Source: Rhynochetos jubatus (lineage: Eukaryota; Chordata; Aves; Eurypygiformes; Rhynochetidae). From it: DNA of 64,000 bases. The notes under the pieces were generated by a model. The model did no database searches, was not told where the DNA came from, and was given only the letters and a program-made list of their open reading frames with translations. A program made the position numbers and the translations under genes. Shown piece after piece: positions 13,020 to 25,099 of this stretch. How positions within the stretch are numbered: position 1 is the stretch's first letter; each line of letters starts with the position of its first letter. The stretch is from contig CM050651.1 of NCBI GenBank assembly GCA_027574665.1, positions 2,977,501-3,041,500 of the forward strand, read 5' to 3'.

Positions 13020-13640
13020 AGAGAAGAGTGGTATTTATTGCCTTTCAATAGGCACATTTGAAAGTTGTATTTATGCAGCAGGCAAAGGCGTGATTACAGC
13101 ACAGGTAGGTATAATATAGATTTAATTCTGCCAGCCATAACCTCTCTAATGAAATTGTGCAGAGCAGGCTTTAGTATGCAGTGTGCAACTGGAGGATAAG
13201 CCCGGCAGCAACCCTGTACACATGCTTCAGTTGCTAGGTGGTACCACTGCATCTTCATTAGCATTCTTATCTAATGATGGCCGATACCTGAAGCAATCGC
13301 TTTGCATATATCAAACCAGTATTTTGCACTGGCGTGAACTATACAATATATAGATAGATATAGACTGCATCGCTGTATCTCTAATGAAAGATGAAAACAT
13401 TTAATTTCCCCCTTCCAGCCTGTGAACTTAGCTGAAAATAAATCTATGTCTGAAAGAAGAAATGCACAAGTGAGTAAAATTAATTGTGGGTTATACTGAA
13501 CAGGACAGATTATAATAATACATTACACTAGGTGCCTTTTATATTACTGGTGGTGCCAGAAAGTTGCATTTAGTATTTTGCCTGATGCATCACATGATAT
13601 ATCACAATCATCTGACATGCAATATAAAACTTTAGTTATT
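13020..13640. promoter_or_regulatory. Candidate conserved regulatory element (homeodomain motif cluster)
   Basis: The heptamer CTAATGA occurs at 13146-13152, 13271-13277 and 13381-13387, and its reverse complement TCATTAG at 13255-13261. That makes four copies in about 240 bases, two of them facing each other. TAATGA is a core bound by many homeodomain proteins. A POU-like TTTGCATAT follows at 13301-13309. Further copies lie at 12448-12454 (reverse) and 14099-14105. The sequence is not low-complexity and contains no ORF of note. Enhancer function is inference; alignment to chicken and mammal genomes would decide it. Confidence 0.3.
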
Positions 13641-15038
13641 AGGAGTGAAAACTAATGGGTAACAGCATACAAGAGGAGACAGCTGAGTTGTTGCCAATTT
13701 GTGTAGAAGATTTTGCAGCTGCAGTAAATACTCCTATCAGAGTATTTATGACTACTTGTTACAGAATGTGAGTTTACTGTAAATGTAAGTGCAGTTTGTA
13801 AGATTTGTAGGTGGTCAGCCAGCCCTCTTCTGTGTAATGCTGGAGAAATGTCGTCGGGGGGAGGCTATGATTATCATGTTTTTGTAGTGCACAAGCATCT
13901 AATGGAAATGAGCAGAAATCTAGTCATATAGTCTGACACACCAGTCTTATTTCCCAGGGAAATAACTAAGCCACTGTTATAGGAACAAATAATAAACACA
14001 GACAGCCAAAGCAATACGATGATACGACTGCACAGTGGAGCTGAAAATGCAAGCCTGGCCTGCTCAGTACTGGCACACAAACTTTCAGCACTTCCAGCCT
14101 AATGATGAATACATTATCAACCATTAGGATGATGGCTGTACCTGGGATTACCTTTATGAGTTAGGAATACTTTTCAGGCAGCCTTGGTCTGCACCTCCCC
14201 TTTGGCACTGTTACCATGTTTTCTTCCCCTGCCAGTGTGTGGCCCTGATAAGCAGTCCTGTGCCACTGGCTGATGCTGCAGAATCACAGCAGCTCTTCAC
14301 ATCCCTTCAAAAAGGCACCGTATATTTTACAACATTTGGATAGAATGGGGAGATTTGGTAACAGAGTTTCCTGGGATCTCCTGAATCGTGTGGGATTTTC
14401 AGCTCTGCCTGAAAGACCCAGCTGTCCTACTGGAAGTGATGAAAAGACAGGGATAGGGATGATGCTTTTGGTTTGGGGGATTACTTGTTTAGTTGAATGT
14501 AAGCAGAGAGGCTGTGACAGGAAAGCCCACTTCTCTAAGCTAAGGGCACAAGAATGTATTTGCAGTTGCTAAAGTTGTCAGGCTATGTTTTCTACATGTA
14601 GCTTTTCCCTAGCTGCCATTTTACCATTTCTTTCTCCACTTCTGTAATTTTTTGTATAAGGGCCAGTTGATTTACTCTCCTTTTTCCCCCTCCTTTTCTT
14701 TTTTCAGATGCATAAACATGTTCATCATTTACTTGTGGTGGGTGTTTCCCTCCAGCTCAGATTGTAACCAAGCCTGGCACTGGAGCTTACCAGGACTGTG
14801 AGAGAAAGAGAAGTCAAAGTGTATCAAATTTTTTCATACGGGCTGGTCACAACCAGTAACCATGAGGATGGGCAGTTGCTGTAGACATGCACTTTCTGGC
14901 AGCAGGTGTGGGAGAAGGCAGGGAAGAACACTTTCTGCCATGGCTGAGACTGTTGCACATTGCCATTGGGTGCAGCTACTGAGATGCTAGACAACCATTG
15001 CTGAGGACACAGCAGAGCTTAGAAACTGAAGATCGGAG

Positions 15039-15997
15039 TGTCATGGTTTAGACCCAGCCGGCAACTGAGCACCACACAGCTGCTCGCTCACTCCTTCCCT
15101 GGTGGGATGAGGAGGTGAAAATACAAGGAAAGGCTCCTGGGTTGAGACAAGGACAGGGAGGGATCAGTCCCAGTTATGGTCATAGGCAAAACAGGCTTGA
15201 GTTGGGGAAGAAAAATCCATTTAATTGGTTACGAATCATATAGAGCAGGGCAATGAGAAATAAACCCAGATCTTAAAACCACTTTCCCCCACCCCTCCCT
15301 TTTTCCTGGGCCCAGCTTTGCTCCCGATTTCTGTACCTCCTCCCCTGCAGCAGCACAGGGAGGCAGGGATGGGGGTTCTGACCAGTTCATCACACCTTGT
15401 CTCTGCCGCTTTTTCCTCCTCCGGGAGAGGGAGGACTCCTCACACTCTTCCCCTACTGCCAGCTGGGGTCCCTCCCAGGGGAGACAGTTCTCCACAAAGT
15501 TCTTTGATGTGAGTCCTTCCCACAGGGTGCAGTTTTGTTCGCTAACTGCTCTTGCGTGGGTCCCTCCCGCAGGCGTGCAGTCCCTCAGGAGCAGCCTGCT
15601 CCAGCATGGACTTCCCATGGAGTCCTGGGCTCTTCGCGCACAGCCGCCTGCTCTGGCGTGGGGCCCTCCCCGGGCTGCAGGGGGGTCTCTGCTCCCCTGT
15701 GACCCTCCATGGCTGCAGGGGCACAGCCTGCCCTCTCCCCATGGGCTGAGAGGAACCTCTGCTCCAGGCACCTCCTCCCGCCTTTCTGCACTGACCTGGG
15801 GGTCTGCCTGGCTGTCTCTCTCACCCCCCACTGCTCTCCCCACTGCAGGTTTTCTCTGTTTGTCCCTCTTAAAGATGTTAATCACAGAGGTCCTAATTAG
15901 CTTGGACTTGGAGACAGGGAAGCCTCTGGCAGCTTCTCACAGTGGCCACCCCTGTAGCACCCCCCACTATCAGAACCCCACCATACCAACCCAATAG
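15039..15997 (-). mobile_element. Near-complete avian endogenous retrovirus solo LTR, copy 2
   Basis: The plus-strand left end at 15039 reads TGTCATGGTT, the characteristic terminus of an LTR family abundant in neoavian birds. The right end, near 15997, reads AACCCAATA, matching the family's other end with the last bases degraded. By its known orientation the LTR is on the minus strand, U3 at the right; an ATTAAA polyadenylation-signal variant lies at 15225-15220 on that strand. Relative to copy 1 it has lost about 40 bases near 15890-15900. No clear short target-site duplication remains. Internal GC-rich subrepeats generate long spurious open frames (218 codons minus, 162 codons plus). I believe it is of the ERVL-like class but cannot confirm the subfamily. 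Confidence 0.87.
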
Positions 15998-16750
15998 GTG
16001 ACGAAACCGAAATCTATTAGGGATAGTTACTGTTTCCTGATTGAAGTTCCTGTAGAAGAAAGTCAAGCAGATAAACAAGCCATGAACCCACCAGAAAAGA
16101 AAAATATACACGAGTACTCACTTCACCTATGTCATTAACCACTTGAAGGAAAATCTACTGAGTTTCCTTACAGCCAAAGAGCGTGTGTCTGGGGCTCAGT
16201 GAACTGAAGCCACGGCTCGTGTAACAGGATTGGACAGTAATAAATTTTGGTCAGTCGGGCATCCTTTCATTTTGAGATAGTTTTTAAAACAAACGGCTTT
16301 TGCTTAATATTTTAAGTAATAAAGTAATATTTTGGAATTGTTAACCAGCAGCCAGCTGTATTTTATTTTTACTGTCACGGGTGCTGGAAGCACAGCGCAA
16401 GTGTTTTCCCTCTGCTGCCCAATAGGTGTTGCTGGGGTGAAAATGATGGATGCTGCAGTGCCCAGGTCTGAGGAAGACGGTGAGATTCCAATCTCAGGAT
16501 TGTCATGACGAGACAGGATTAATTCCCTGCCCTCTTCTCATTACAGAATTTGTGGCACTAGAATGAATCTGTTTCCTACTACGAGGTGCTTTTGTTGCAA
16601 TCTTCATTGCAGGCTCTGGAACAAGCAAGGAGAGCAAAAGGAAGACAAAATAGTGACAAATGTTGCAAGGAGTCAGCCAGTCCTTATGACTCATGTAATA
16701 ATCTGAGGGAAAAAAAGGGCTTGCTTCCATGTGGGAAGTCTGTATAGGGC

Positions 16751-16758
16751 ATGCAAAT
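16751..16758 (-). promoter_or_regulatory. POU octamer motif
   Basis: A perfect ATGCAAAT on the plus strand, directly after a GC-containing GGGC and followed by TGACATG. Function is not shown. Confidence 0.2.
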
Positions 16759-19700
16759 GACATGTTAACCTAATTAGTACAGTAAGACATATGTCTAAGG
16801 CGGTAGCTTGCAAATGTAAAGACCCTGCCAAGGCTGACTGCTGGCAGGTCCTCTGAGAATATCAGGGATTTTTGCTTATCTGATGGAAATACAAAGTAAT
16901 ACCATTGTTTTAACAAAGAGCAGAATAAAGACCAGTATCTTGATGTGGCAAAAAGGAACTTCTGGGTATGGGAGGGAAATACATGTCCTCCATTCTCTGA
17001 ATATTGTCAGCATGTCTCCCGTCAGCCCAGCTCTGTAGCCTGCTGTGGAAGTAACGATGAGAGTTTAAGTTTATCCAGCCAAGGAGCCAGGGTGAAAGTC
17101 CAAGGATAGAAGAGGGAGATGAGAACCATGTGGAAACTGAAGGAAAATCTTTGCACAGCATCTTCTGCCGCATTTGCACAGCTCTGGTGGAAACGTCACC
17201 GAATCACTTAGGTGCCACGAAGCAGCTCGTGCCAATCCTAGGTACAGACTGAGGCAGGGAAGCAAGGTAAGAGCTTAGTCTAGGTGGGGGATAATCTTTT
17301 TTCTATTTATGCTGACCTGTAGCTGAGTAATTGTCCATCATATGGAGTTTGATTGAGTTGGCATTTTGAACCCTCTTTGTATGCTTTTTTTGCTTCAAGA
17401 AATATTTAAGCCTAGATAAAATTGGAATAGCTTCCTGGTAATGAGATCATTATATATAAATACTGAATTGCGCACAGGGGGTATAATGATTCCTCAGCCC
17501 AGGTATGCAGCACATAACTATTAACTACTAAGCACAGCCTGCTTTAGAGATATGTTTCCAGTGCTAACACACATAAAGCCCTTCAGCATGAACTTCAAGT
17601 CACAGAATATGAATGACTGGGAATATGCTATTTACAGCTTGTGTTAGGAGGTGGAATGAGCTGAGGCTGGTTATTTACTTTTCATGTGGAGTTTTAAAGA
17701 ATTCTGATTGACTGAGAAGACAAAGAAGCAGGAGAGGTAGATGGTAAAGGATGAAAACCATATCAACTCGCTGTATGAAGTCAGCGTCCTTTCAACAACC
17801 ATCCCCTTTGCACAGCATCAGGCGTGCTGTAGGGAATTAAGAGTTAATAACAGTACTGCCTGAGATGGATCTGCAGTGAAATGTGCTGCGAAGCCTGAGT
17901 CCCTCCTGCCTCCAAGCAGCAGAAACCCTGAGTGCTTCTGCCTGGCTATGGCCTGGGGCAGAAACTGTCACACCTGTGATGGGGTTTGAATGTGAATCCA
18001 GGGGACACCCCTGGCTGCTGTGCCAGGCTGGGAAATGGGTTTGATTCCCTGATCTGCTATGGGTTTCTGAAGTAATTTTATCTCCACCTTACAAATGGGG
18101 ATCTTGAGGTAAAGACAGGGGACCAAGCCTGCGTGCATCCCCTTCCTTGAGTTCTTACCTCTGAGATAAAGCCATCAAAACTGCTTCAGAGAGGGTGAGG
18201 ACAAGTGCATTAAAGATTATGGGGTGTTGAGGTATAAGGATGAGGGGTGATAAGTAACTACTGATGACAGATTCATTGCTTCTTATGTCTATACGAAGAG
18301 GATAGGGTCAATAAAAGTAACAGGCAGCTCTGGACTTGCTACCATGGGTTATACGCTGCGTCTCCATTGAAATCAGCTCAACTACAGCTACTGTACAAGT
18401 AACAGATACACCCGGTGCTGTTCATAAAAATGAAAGAAAATGTGCCCTATCAAAAAACCATGTCAACTGCATGCAGAAAAGCTGCAGGAGAGGCATTTTC
18501 TGTTGAGATGCTTGCTTTAGTGACCTTAAGTAGGTCCGTATGTTGAAGCTGAAATCCAAATATGTCTTTGAGCTTCAGAATTTCTGGTTATCATTTCACT
18601 GTGCCAAAAGACAAATTTGGGATGTAGTGTTTGCTTTCTGCTGCACGGGCTCTGTGGGATATCCTGTGTGTGTTTTCCCTGGTGTCTAGAATTATATTTT
18701 TCCTGATTTAATAAAACAAACTATATGTGTTAGAACAAAACCATTCCTGGAGAAAATGGATAAAGTATGCCTCTAAGTTGCTTGACTTACGCAAGCCTTG
18801 TCATACCAGTAAAATAGACAGCTGCCTAGAATAACAAACTAACAGAGGTACTTGGATGACTAAAGGCAGGGAAGGGGAAGACATCTGTCTGAATGTCTTG
18901 AGCTGCCAAACTCCTACACCCAGCCCTAGGGACTAACATCCTGCTGTCGCTGTCAATATAAAACTCTTTAGCCTGGCATTTAATGTGCCTTAACCTGGAA
19001 AGCTATATTTAAGCTAATAATCCACATTTTTTTTGTATGTGTGAACTAAGTGGATTTTAGGATCACTTGCAGCAGCCTGGCATTATGGATGCAGAATGAA
19101 TTTGTGTCAGCAAACTCAAAGGGTTCGTAGGACTCTGCTCCTTAAAGGGAGCTGCTGTCAGTCTGCAGAAAGAAATACTGAAAAAAAGAAGAATTGTAGT
19201 GGCCTGTGTCAGGTGATGTGTCCCACTACGGTGGTGACACAGGTACAGCTACCCTGAGCTGCATGAAGGGAGGGACTGGAGAACATTAAGGCATGCTTTG
19301 TAACTTCAGAGAGATCAAAAAGACATGTCTTTTTCTTAACAGACTCCTGAAGGGTATTTTTTGCTCTTAATTTCTTTTTCATTCCTTTTTTTCTAAGCTA
19401 TCTCAGACCTTCTCAATGGACCCACTTCAAAGTTTGAAGGATGAACCTGACTTCTTCTGGTAAAGGCTGGGCTGGGCCCACAACAAAGCTGCTTCTCTGC
19501 TTCAGTCTGCATGCCGAAAGCTCCATTAAAATATACACCACCATCAATGGGTTAATGGGTCATTAAAGCATTCTGCTTTTCTTCTTTTAGTCTATTCTGG
19601 AAAGCTTTGAAGAGTTAATTATGCTACTGTAAGGATTAGGAAATGAAATTTTGTAGCATTCCCCTGGCAAAGTGGCATCCAAGGCCACAGAAGCACATCC

Positions 19701-20199
19701 TATACCGTCTCTGCCAAGCCACTATGCCCTGTACATTTTCCTCAGCTGCCGTTCCCGTTCACCCATCTTGGGGTAGGGAAGAACTCCCCTGGCTCTGAAG
19801 AGGTAACACAACCAGTTATGCTTGGGCACCAGTGCTCAATTCTTGGTTTTACAGTGCAAGAAACTCTGCATTGTGCGCTCCGTTATCAGTTTCTCCTTTT
19901 TTCCTTTTTTGTGGCTTTACATAAACTTCATAGTCAATTTACCAAAATATTAAGGTCTCTTACTTTATTAATCCCTTAACAGCCCTTCCCTTTTATTCTC
20001 CTTCCTCTTCGAGAGAGGTTTGCATTGCCACAGAACATCTGCAGTGGTGCCTGCTTTCTTTTTGTTTGTATATTTATTTGCCTGACATCGTCCCAAAATT
20101 AATTGTAAGGGAGGTAAATGGTGTGAAGGGAGTTCATTGGGATTAAACTGTGAAGAGATTTGAGAGTCATGTATTTAGCTTCCCTTGCTCGGTGGAGGA

Positions 20200-20620
20200 A
20201 CTGAGGTCTTAACGTGCAAACAACTACGTTCCAAGTAAATTAAAAGCCATTATCTGACCTATGCTCATTATAGAGTTAAAATGTGGCCTATCATCACTAC
20301 AGCACTTTCTGGTCTTCTCTGCAGCCACAGTGTTTTAATGTGTCTATTTGGCTATATAATTTATTATCCTCAGGGCTTCTCAAAAACAATCCATTTGGCT
20401 GAGACAAGGTCATGAGACCTAGACCAGTTTTGTGCTATTGCTCTCCTACTTGGTCAATAACTTCTGACCTGCTGACCATCTACCAATTGGCAAAGAAAGG
20501 TCTCCTGACCCTGTGAATTAAAAATAGATCAAGCTCTCCAGAAGGTAAATCTAAAGCTTGAAGGATATTTAGAGGAAAAGTGCTTTTAAAATTGAGATAT
20601 TTCCATATTATTCCACACTT
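20200..20620. promoter_or_regulatory. Candidate regulatory element with DR2 and MEF2-like sites
   Basis: On the minus strand, TGGTCA and AGGTCA hexamers are arranged as a direct repeat spaced by two bases (plus-strand 20465-20478), the layout of a DR2 nuclear-receptor site such as those bound by retinoic acid receptors. A sequence matching the MEF2 consensus, TTAAAAATAG, lies at 20518-20527. The surrounding sequence is complex and AT-balanced with no repeat identity. Regulatory function is inference. Confidence 0.22.
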
Positions 20621-20699
20621 TGTAGCTTCTAGGGCTTGTTTGTTTGCTCCCTGCTTGCTTTATGGGATTGCCAGACAGATTACATGAAAGAGAAATTGT

Positions 20700-20725
20700 A
20701 AAAAAAAAAAGAAAAAAAAAGAAAA
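20700..20725. repeat. A-rich tract
   Basis: Two runs of about ten A are separated by single G bases. No retroposed gene copy or LINE tail is recognisable upstream, so I read it as simple low-complexity sequence. Confidence 0.8.
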
Positions 20726-21120
20726 TCATCATGAAAATAAGAATAAATAAAAATACTTACAGATACTTCCAGGGAAGTCTGGTAGCGTTTTCAAGGCTGT
20801 CCTGACTGAAATGAGACTTTAAAGTTGATATGACTGACAGTAGCTATATAAAAATAGGTGAGGAGAAATGTCACTTGTATTAATCCAAGATGGAGGCAGG
20901 GGCTCTTTCCATTGGTGTTGCAATTGTACATGACAGGGAGAGAGCAAAAAATACTGACATGCACTATAAAAGTATTTTTTTTTAAGTGTCAGATGAAAAT
21001 GTCTACAGCATGGACTTTAAATTTCCCAGGGAAAGATTGTCTCCTTTATCACAGTAGGGATACTAGATGCCAGTGCTGATCCTTGCTATTAAAATTGCTC
21101 TCCTTTTGTTACTTTTGCTG

Positions 21121-21148
21121 GTTTTTTTTGCCTTTTTTTTTTTTTTCC
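21121..21148. repeat. T-rich tract
   Basis: Two T runs (8 and about 15 bases) are separated by GCC. Simple low-complexity sequence. Confidence 0.85.
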
Positions 21149-24100
21149 TGCAAGTGAGGCAAAGTTGTTCTGCCCCAGATGTTCTTGTGTGGTTTGTGCT
21201 TGGGTACAGATAGGGCTGTCTATCACAGCTGCCGTTTCCCTTTTTTACCTCATTTTTTGTTTCCTTGGAAGGGATGAGATCCAGACAGTAAGAGAAAAGT
21301 TTTGCCTTATTGCTGAACAAATCTGGCTAAAGCAGCATCACCTCACCTCCTGATGGGATGGGAGCTTGTGCTGCACGTGCTACCCCTATCTGGCCTGGTG
21401 GGAAGAGTATGGGCTGTTTGGGACTAATTTCTCTTCTCCATTTGGGTAGTATTACCCCTTCACCAAATTCTGAGTGTGGCTATCTTCAAATTAAGAAGAT
21501 GTTTTTTCTTATTAGCAGGACTGCTAGGGAGGGGCTGGGATTCTGCTACAAAAAATACATGCTTGGAGAGTATGAGATCCCCATGCTATTTCCAGCAAGA
21601 TCTTTCTTTTATTTAAGTCTGTAAGAAACGCATTGTTTTGCTGGAACAGGACTGGGACTGTCAGGAGCCTTCTTGTCAGAAAACCCAAGGAAACCCCTGC
21701 CACTGACAGCCTAAAATGCATATTTCTTTTCTCTCTGGTAAGCACGACTGACCAGTTGCAAAAGCAACCCTCTGAATATTCCTCCGTTGCATCAGTGTAA
21801 GACTCACTGGGATGTGTAAAAGATCTTTTTTCCCCCATTCCTGAACAAAACCCCTTGCTGTGTCCATGAGGGGGAAAAAGTCAGAGCAGGATTTGGCCCC
21901 CCCCGCAGCCATGCTGGCAGCAGTGACCAAGGGCCCCCTTAAACAGGACAGGACCACTCTGAGATAGGTGCCTATTGGAATCTGCAGCTCGCTCTTTCCT
22001 CACAGACTGCTGTCAGATGGATGCTGCATCGTAGGCAGCGGGCTGCACGTGAGGATTTCTCTGAATTCGTTTAGTTTTTTATTGCCTGCCTTTGAGAGAC
22101 CTTTTGCTTGAGAACCAGTCAGCAGTGCTCCCGTGCCTGCTGTAGGGATGAGTGGAGATGGCTGATCTGTGTGCTCAGTACGATTTCCTCCTTCCTCTGC
22201 TCCCAGACTTGTTTTGTCTGCTTTGTATTAGGATCTGAATGTCCTTGTTTTCTCCTGAAGCATCCTAGCAGAGTCGCGGATATGTTTTGGCAAATGAAAA
22301 GCCAATAGTCATTGAGTCCCCGATAATCTCCTCTGCTCTGCAGAAGTATGCTTTCACTCATCTGCTTCTGCATGAACTAAGAAGTGAAGCTGTTACTTTC
22401 TAGGCATAAATCAGCGTTTCTAACAATGCACTACAAAAGACATAAGGTGAGTAACACCCATTTTGTTTATAGGGCACCCAAGAACCCCCAAACCATCTCT
22501 GATCAGGTAATGAGCTGGACAAGCCATTTATTTTGGTGGTTCAGGCACCTCTTCCACCTTTGGTCACAGATTTCCAAAGGTACAGGGTGATTGTTAATCA
22601 TGCACTTCTCACTTGTAGTTGACCATGGGGCCCTGGGGATGCTGGGTCTTGCCTGGCAGGGATGGGCTGGAGCCGGTGTGTGGGCCCATTGCCAAGGGTG
22701 GCTCCCCGGCCGGCTTGCTGTGTGACGGTGGCTGGTGCGTGGGAGAGGGGTGAGAACAGGTGAGCTTTTCCTCTGAGAAGATGAGATCTGGGGGCAGGGG
22801 CCTTGCAGAAGCGGCCTGGCCTGGCCTTCCTCCTCTGGCAGCATGTGGAGGGATGCCTCTTTCTGGCAAAGACTGGGGTGCACTGAGGATGTCTGCAGGC
22901 ATTTTTCTGCTGAAATGAATTTCAGACAATAAGCTGTCACTAGAATATTCCTAGCTGCAGCCTTTCTTGAGCAGACAAGGCCGTGGTGGGAGCTGGGGTG
23001 TTGGACTGGTGGAAGGCAGCAGGGCTTGGCTCAGCATTGCAGGCAGATAGATACACTCACACTTGGCTTGTCTTGGAACAGGAGCAGGAAAGGCCACTTC
23101 TCCATGAGAGGCTAAGGACAGCTGACTTTATAATTACAAACATCAGAATACTAGACCCAAGCAACACAAATTGCCCCCTGAATTTCAAATGCCAGCTTAG
23201 CTGTTCGTTTGACCATCTTCAACTGGAAAACATCCTGCCAGTTATTAATGTAGAATAATACTGTTATTCAAACTGATTTTTTTTAAACATTTCTCTGCAA
23301 GAGTGCTTCCTTCATATTGCATTGTGCTTGTGCCTCGGTTTCCCGATGGTTTCAAAGGTTGTGCTTGTTGCTGCAGATTGCTGGGGGGCAGTAATCATGG
23401 GGGCAGAGCCTTGCTGAAGACAGGCACTTATATGTGAGCTTACTAAGACATGGAAAAGTCAGTCTTACTTCACCATGCAGGACAATGGCTTTCAAATACA
23501 TCCTGGTGAATGCATGGAAGACGATACAGTCTCTTCCTGCGTGAGGACGTAGCAACATGTTAGACTTGGGGCATTTTATGGAGGAAAGTGTCAGCTAATA
23601 CTTTTATGTAGTATTAGGGCAAAGGAATACTTAACAAAGTGATGTTATAACCTTGGCAGTTTTGAAGGTGTGAGTATATATAGAACAACTAGTAGAAAGG
23701 CATATGAAATATAACTTACAGGTGTTGTTCTGTGTTACTCTGTACAGATGAATACTCATCCTTGCTGTTACTGAGCTGGAAGCAGGTGTGCAATAGCAGT
23801 GAGTACCTCCAGTCTGCAGGAACCTCCAGTCCTGAGACACCGTGCAAGTGCCTGAGTTTCTTCAGTCCATCATCTGTGATACCCAGATACATGTCTTCAA
23901 AAAGCAGGCAGATTGTATGATTAATAGCTGCCATTAATGTCCTGGGGTTTAATGTTTGTAAAGTAGTCTGTATGCTCTGTGTATCATTCAAAAGTTTAAT
24001 AAGTTAAACCAAAGCTAAACAGAGGCACTGCCTGTACATCCCTACAGTAATGCATAGTATCGGTTTCTTTTTACAACTGCTCGTCACAAAAACCCGAATT

Positions 24101-24662
24101 ATTAATTATTCTAAAATGTGCATTTTCTGCCACAAAAAGGCAAGAAATAGAGAAACACAGTATTCCTCCACACCCCCATATAGTCAGAGCTTTATTTTAG
24201 GAATGCAGATCTGCAAGTATGTGTATGAAGACCATCAAGGATACTTATCTATTCAACCGGCTTAATTGGCCAAACTTACCTTTTGTATCTGGAGTAGGAA
24301 GAACATCTCTGCACAGAGCAACTTAAGTAATAATGAACTATATCAGTTAAACTGAGTATCACAAACAAAGTGATGAGTTACTTCAATAATTGTTCAGGGA
24401 GTGACCACTCGAGCACACATACACCATCCTGGGAGTCGCATACTCAGCACCTGAGTCTTTCCTGCTAGGACTGGGGTCCATTTGCAGTGTGTGACTCCAG
24501 TGACACGACGGTGCCCCTTCCAAATCCTCTCACACACACATATTCTCACTCCTGAGTGCTTCTCTTTTGCTCAGGTTTGGCCCTAGGTTTCCTGTAGCGG
24601 AGTCTCAGGTCTTGAATCTTGTATAAAAAACAGTATTTCACATGGTACAGTGGAAAAAAAAC

Positions 24663-24697
24663 CCCAGCTGGAGCTGGGTCCCTCTGGAGAGGGACCC
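24663..24697. repeat. Two interlocked inverted repeats
   Basis: CCCAGCT (24663-24669) and AGCTGGG (24672-24678) are complementary around a GG spacer. GGGTCCCTCT (24676-24685) and AGAGGGACCC (24688-24697) are complementary around another GG spacer. They share the GGG at 24676-24678, so the two hairpins are mutually competitive. A run of A and C precedes them. Confidence 0.9.
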
Positions 24698-25099
24698 CGA
24701 ACAAAGAAAACCCTGAGCAATTATACCATTATAATATATGTATGCATCCCTCACATGCCTTTCATTTGCCTTTATGTTCCAATGGTGATTTCTGGTCGGG
24801 GATCTTCTAACACCTCATTGGATTCTTTCTCTGTCTCCAGTCAGGCTGTTAAATGGTCTTACCTTGTTGAGTTGCTGCTTCTGCTGATGGCTGTAGCCTC
24901 CTCACCTTCTGGGTTGTGCTTCTCGTGCACCTGCCCGCTCTGTCACAGCATGGGAAACTGGAAAGTCCTAAACTTAGGATAAGCACTGCTCAGCAACAAC
25001 TAAAACATCAGTGTGATAGCGATGTTATTCTCACACTAAATCCAAAACACAGCACTGTACCAGCTACTAAGGAGATTATTAACTCTATCCCAGCCAAAA

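Larger units (their letters stand above)
7175..15038. other. Non-coding unique DNA between the two LTRs, no gene seen
   Basis: About 7.9 kb separate the two LTR copies, a length that could suggest a provirus, but I see no retroviral reading frame, primer-binding site or polypurine tract inside. The stretch contains a G-free A/C tract at 11937-12010, an octamer at 8135-8142 and a cluster of homeodomain-type motifs near 13146-14105. I see no exon with convincing splice sites. Confidence 0.55.
15998..25000. other. Non-coding unique DNA, no gene seen
   Basis: No coding exon or repeat family is recognisable. Contents worth noting are an octamer at 16751-16758, a 9-bp inverted repeat at 19203-19243, a candidate regulatory stretch at 20200-20620, A- and T-rich tracts at 20700-20725 and 21121-21148, a GC-richer patch at 22620-22880 with a few CpGs, and a pair of inverted repeats at 24663-24697. 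The longest open frame in the GC-rich patch (145 codons, minus) is Pro/Ser-rich and looks like no known family. Confidence 0.55.

Noticed and set aside
15229..15885. 218-codon minus-strand open frame, the longest in the window
   Set aside because: It lies wholly inside LTR copy 2. LTRs do not normally encode proteins, and the composition is low-complexity Gly/Ala/Arg/Pro.
15509..15997. 162-codon plus-strand open frame
   Set aside because: Also inside LTR copy 2, antisense to the known LTR orientation.
6581..15997. A single provirus bounded by the two LTRs
   Set aside because: No gag, pol or env remnants, primer-binding site or polypurine tract is visible between them, and the two LTRs differ by substitutions and an indel.
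17510..17525. Similarity of GCAGCACATAA to a miR-15 type microRNA
   Set aside because: Only about eleven bases match, the following bases differ, and there is no hairpin around it.
19592..19628. Micro-exon after CTTCTTTTAG with a GTAAGG donor
   Set aside because: The segment is only about 37 bases long, and such pairs arise often by chance in T-rich DNA.
22503..22940. 145-codon minus-strand open frame in a GC-rich patch, with an overlapping 106-codon frame
   Set aside because: Both are Pro/Ser/His-rich, match no family I know, and overlap in different frames. CpG content is too low for a clear promoter island.
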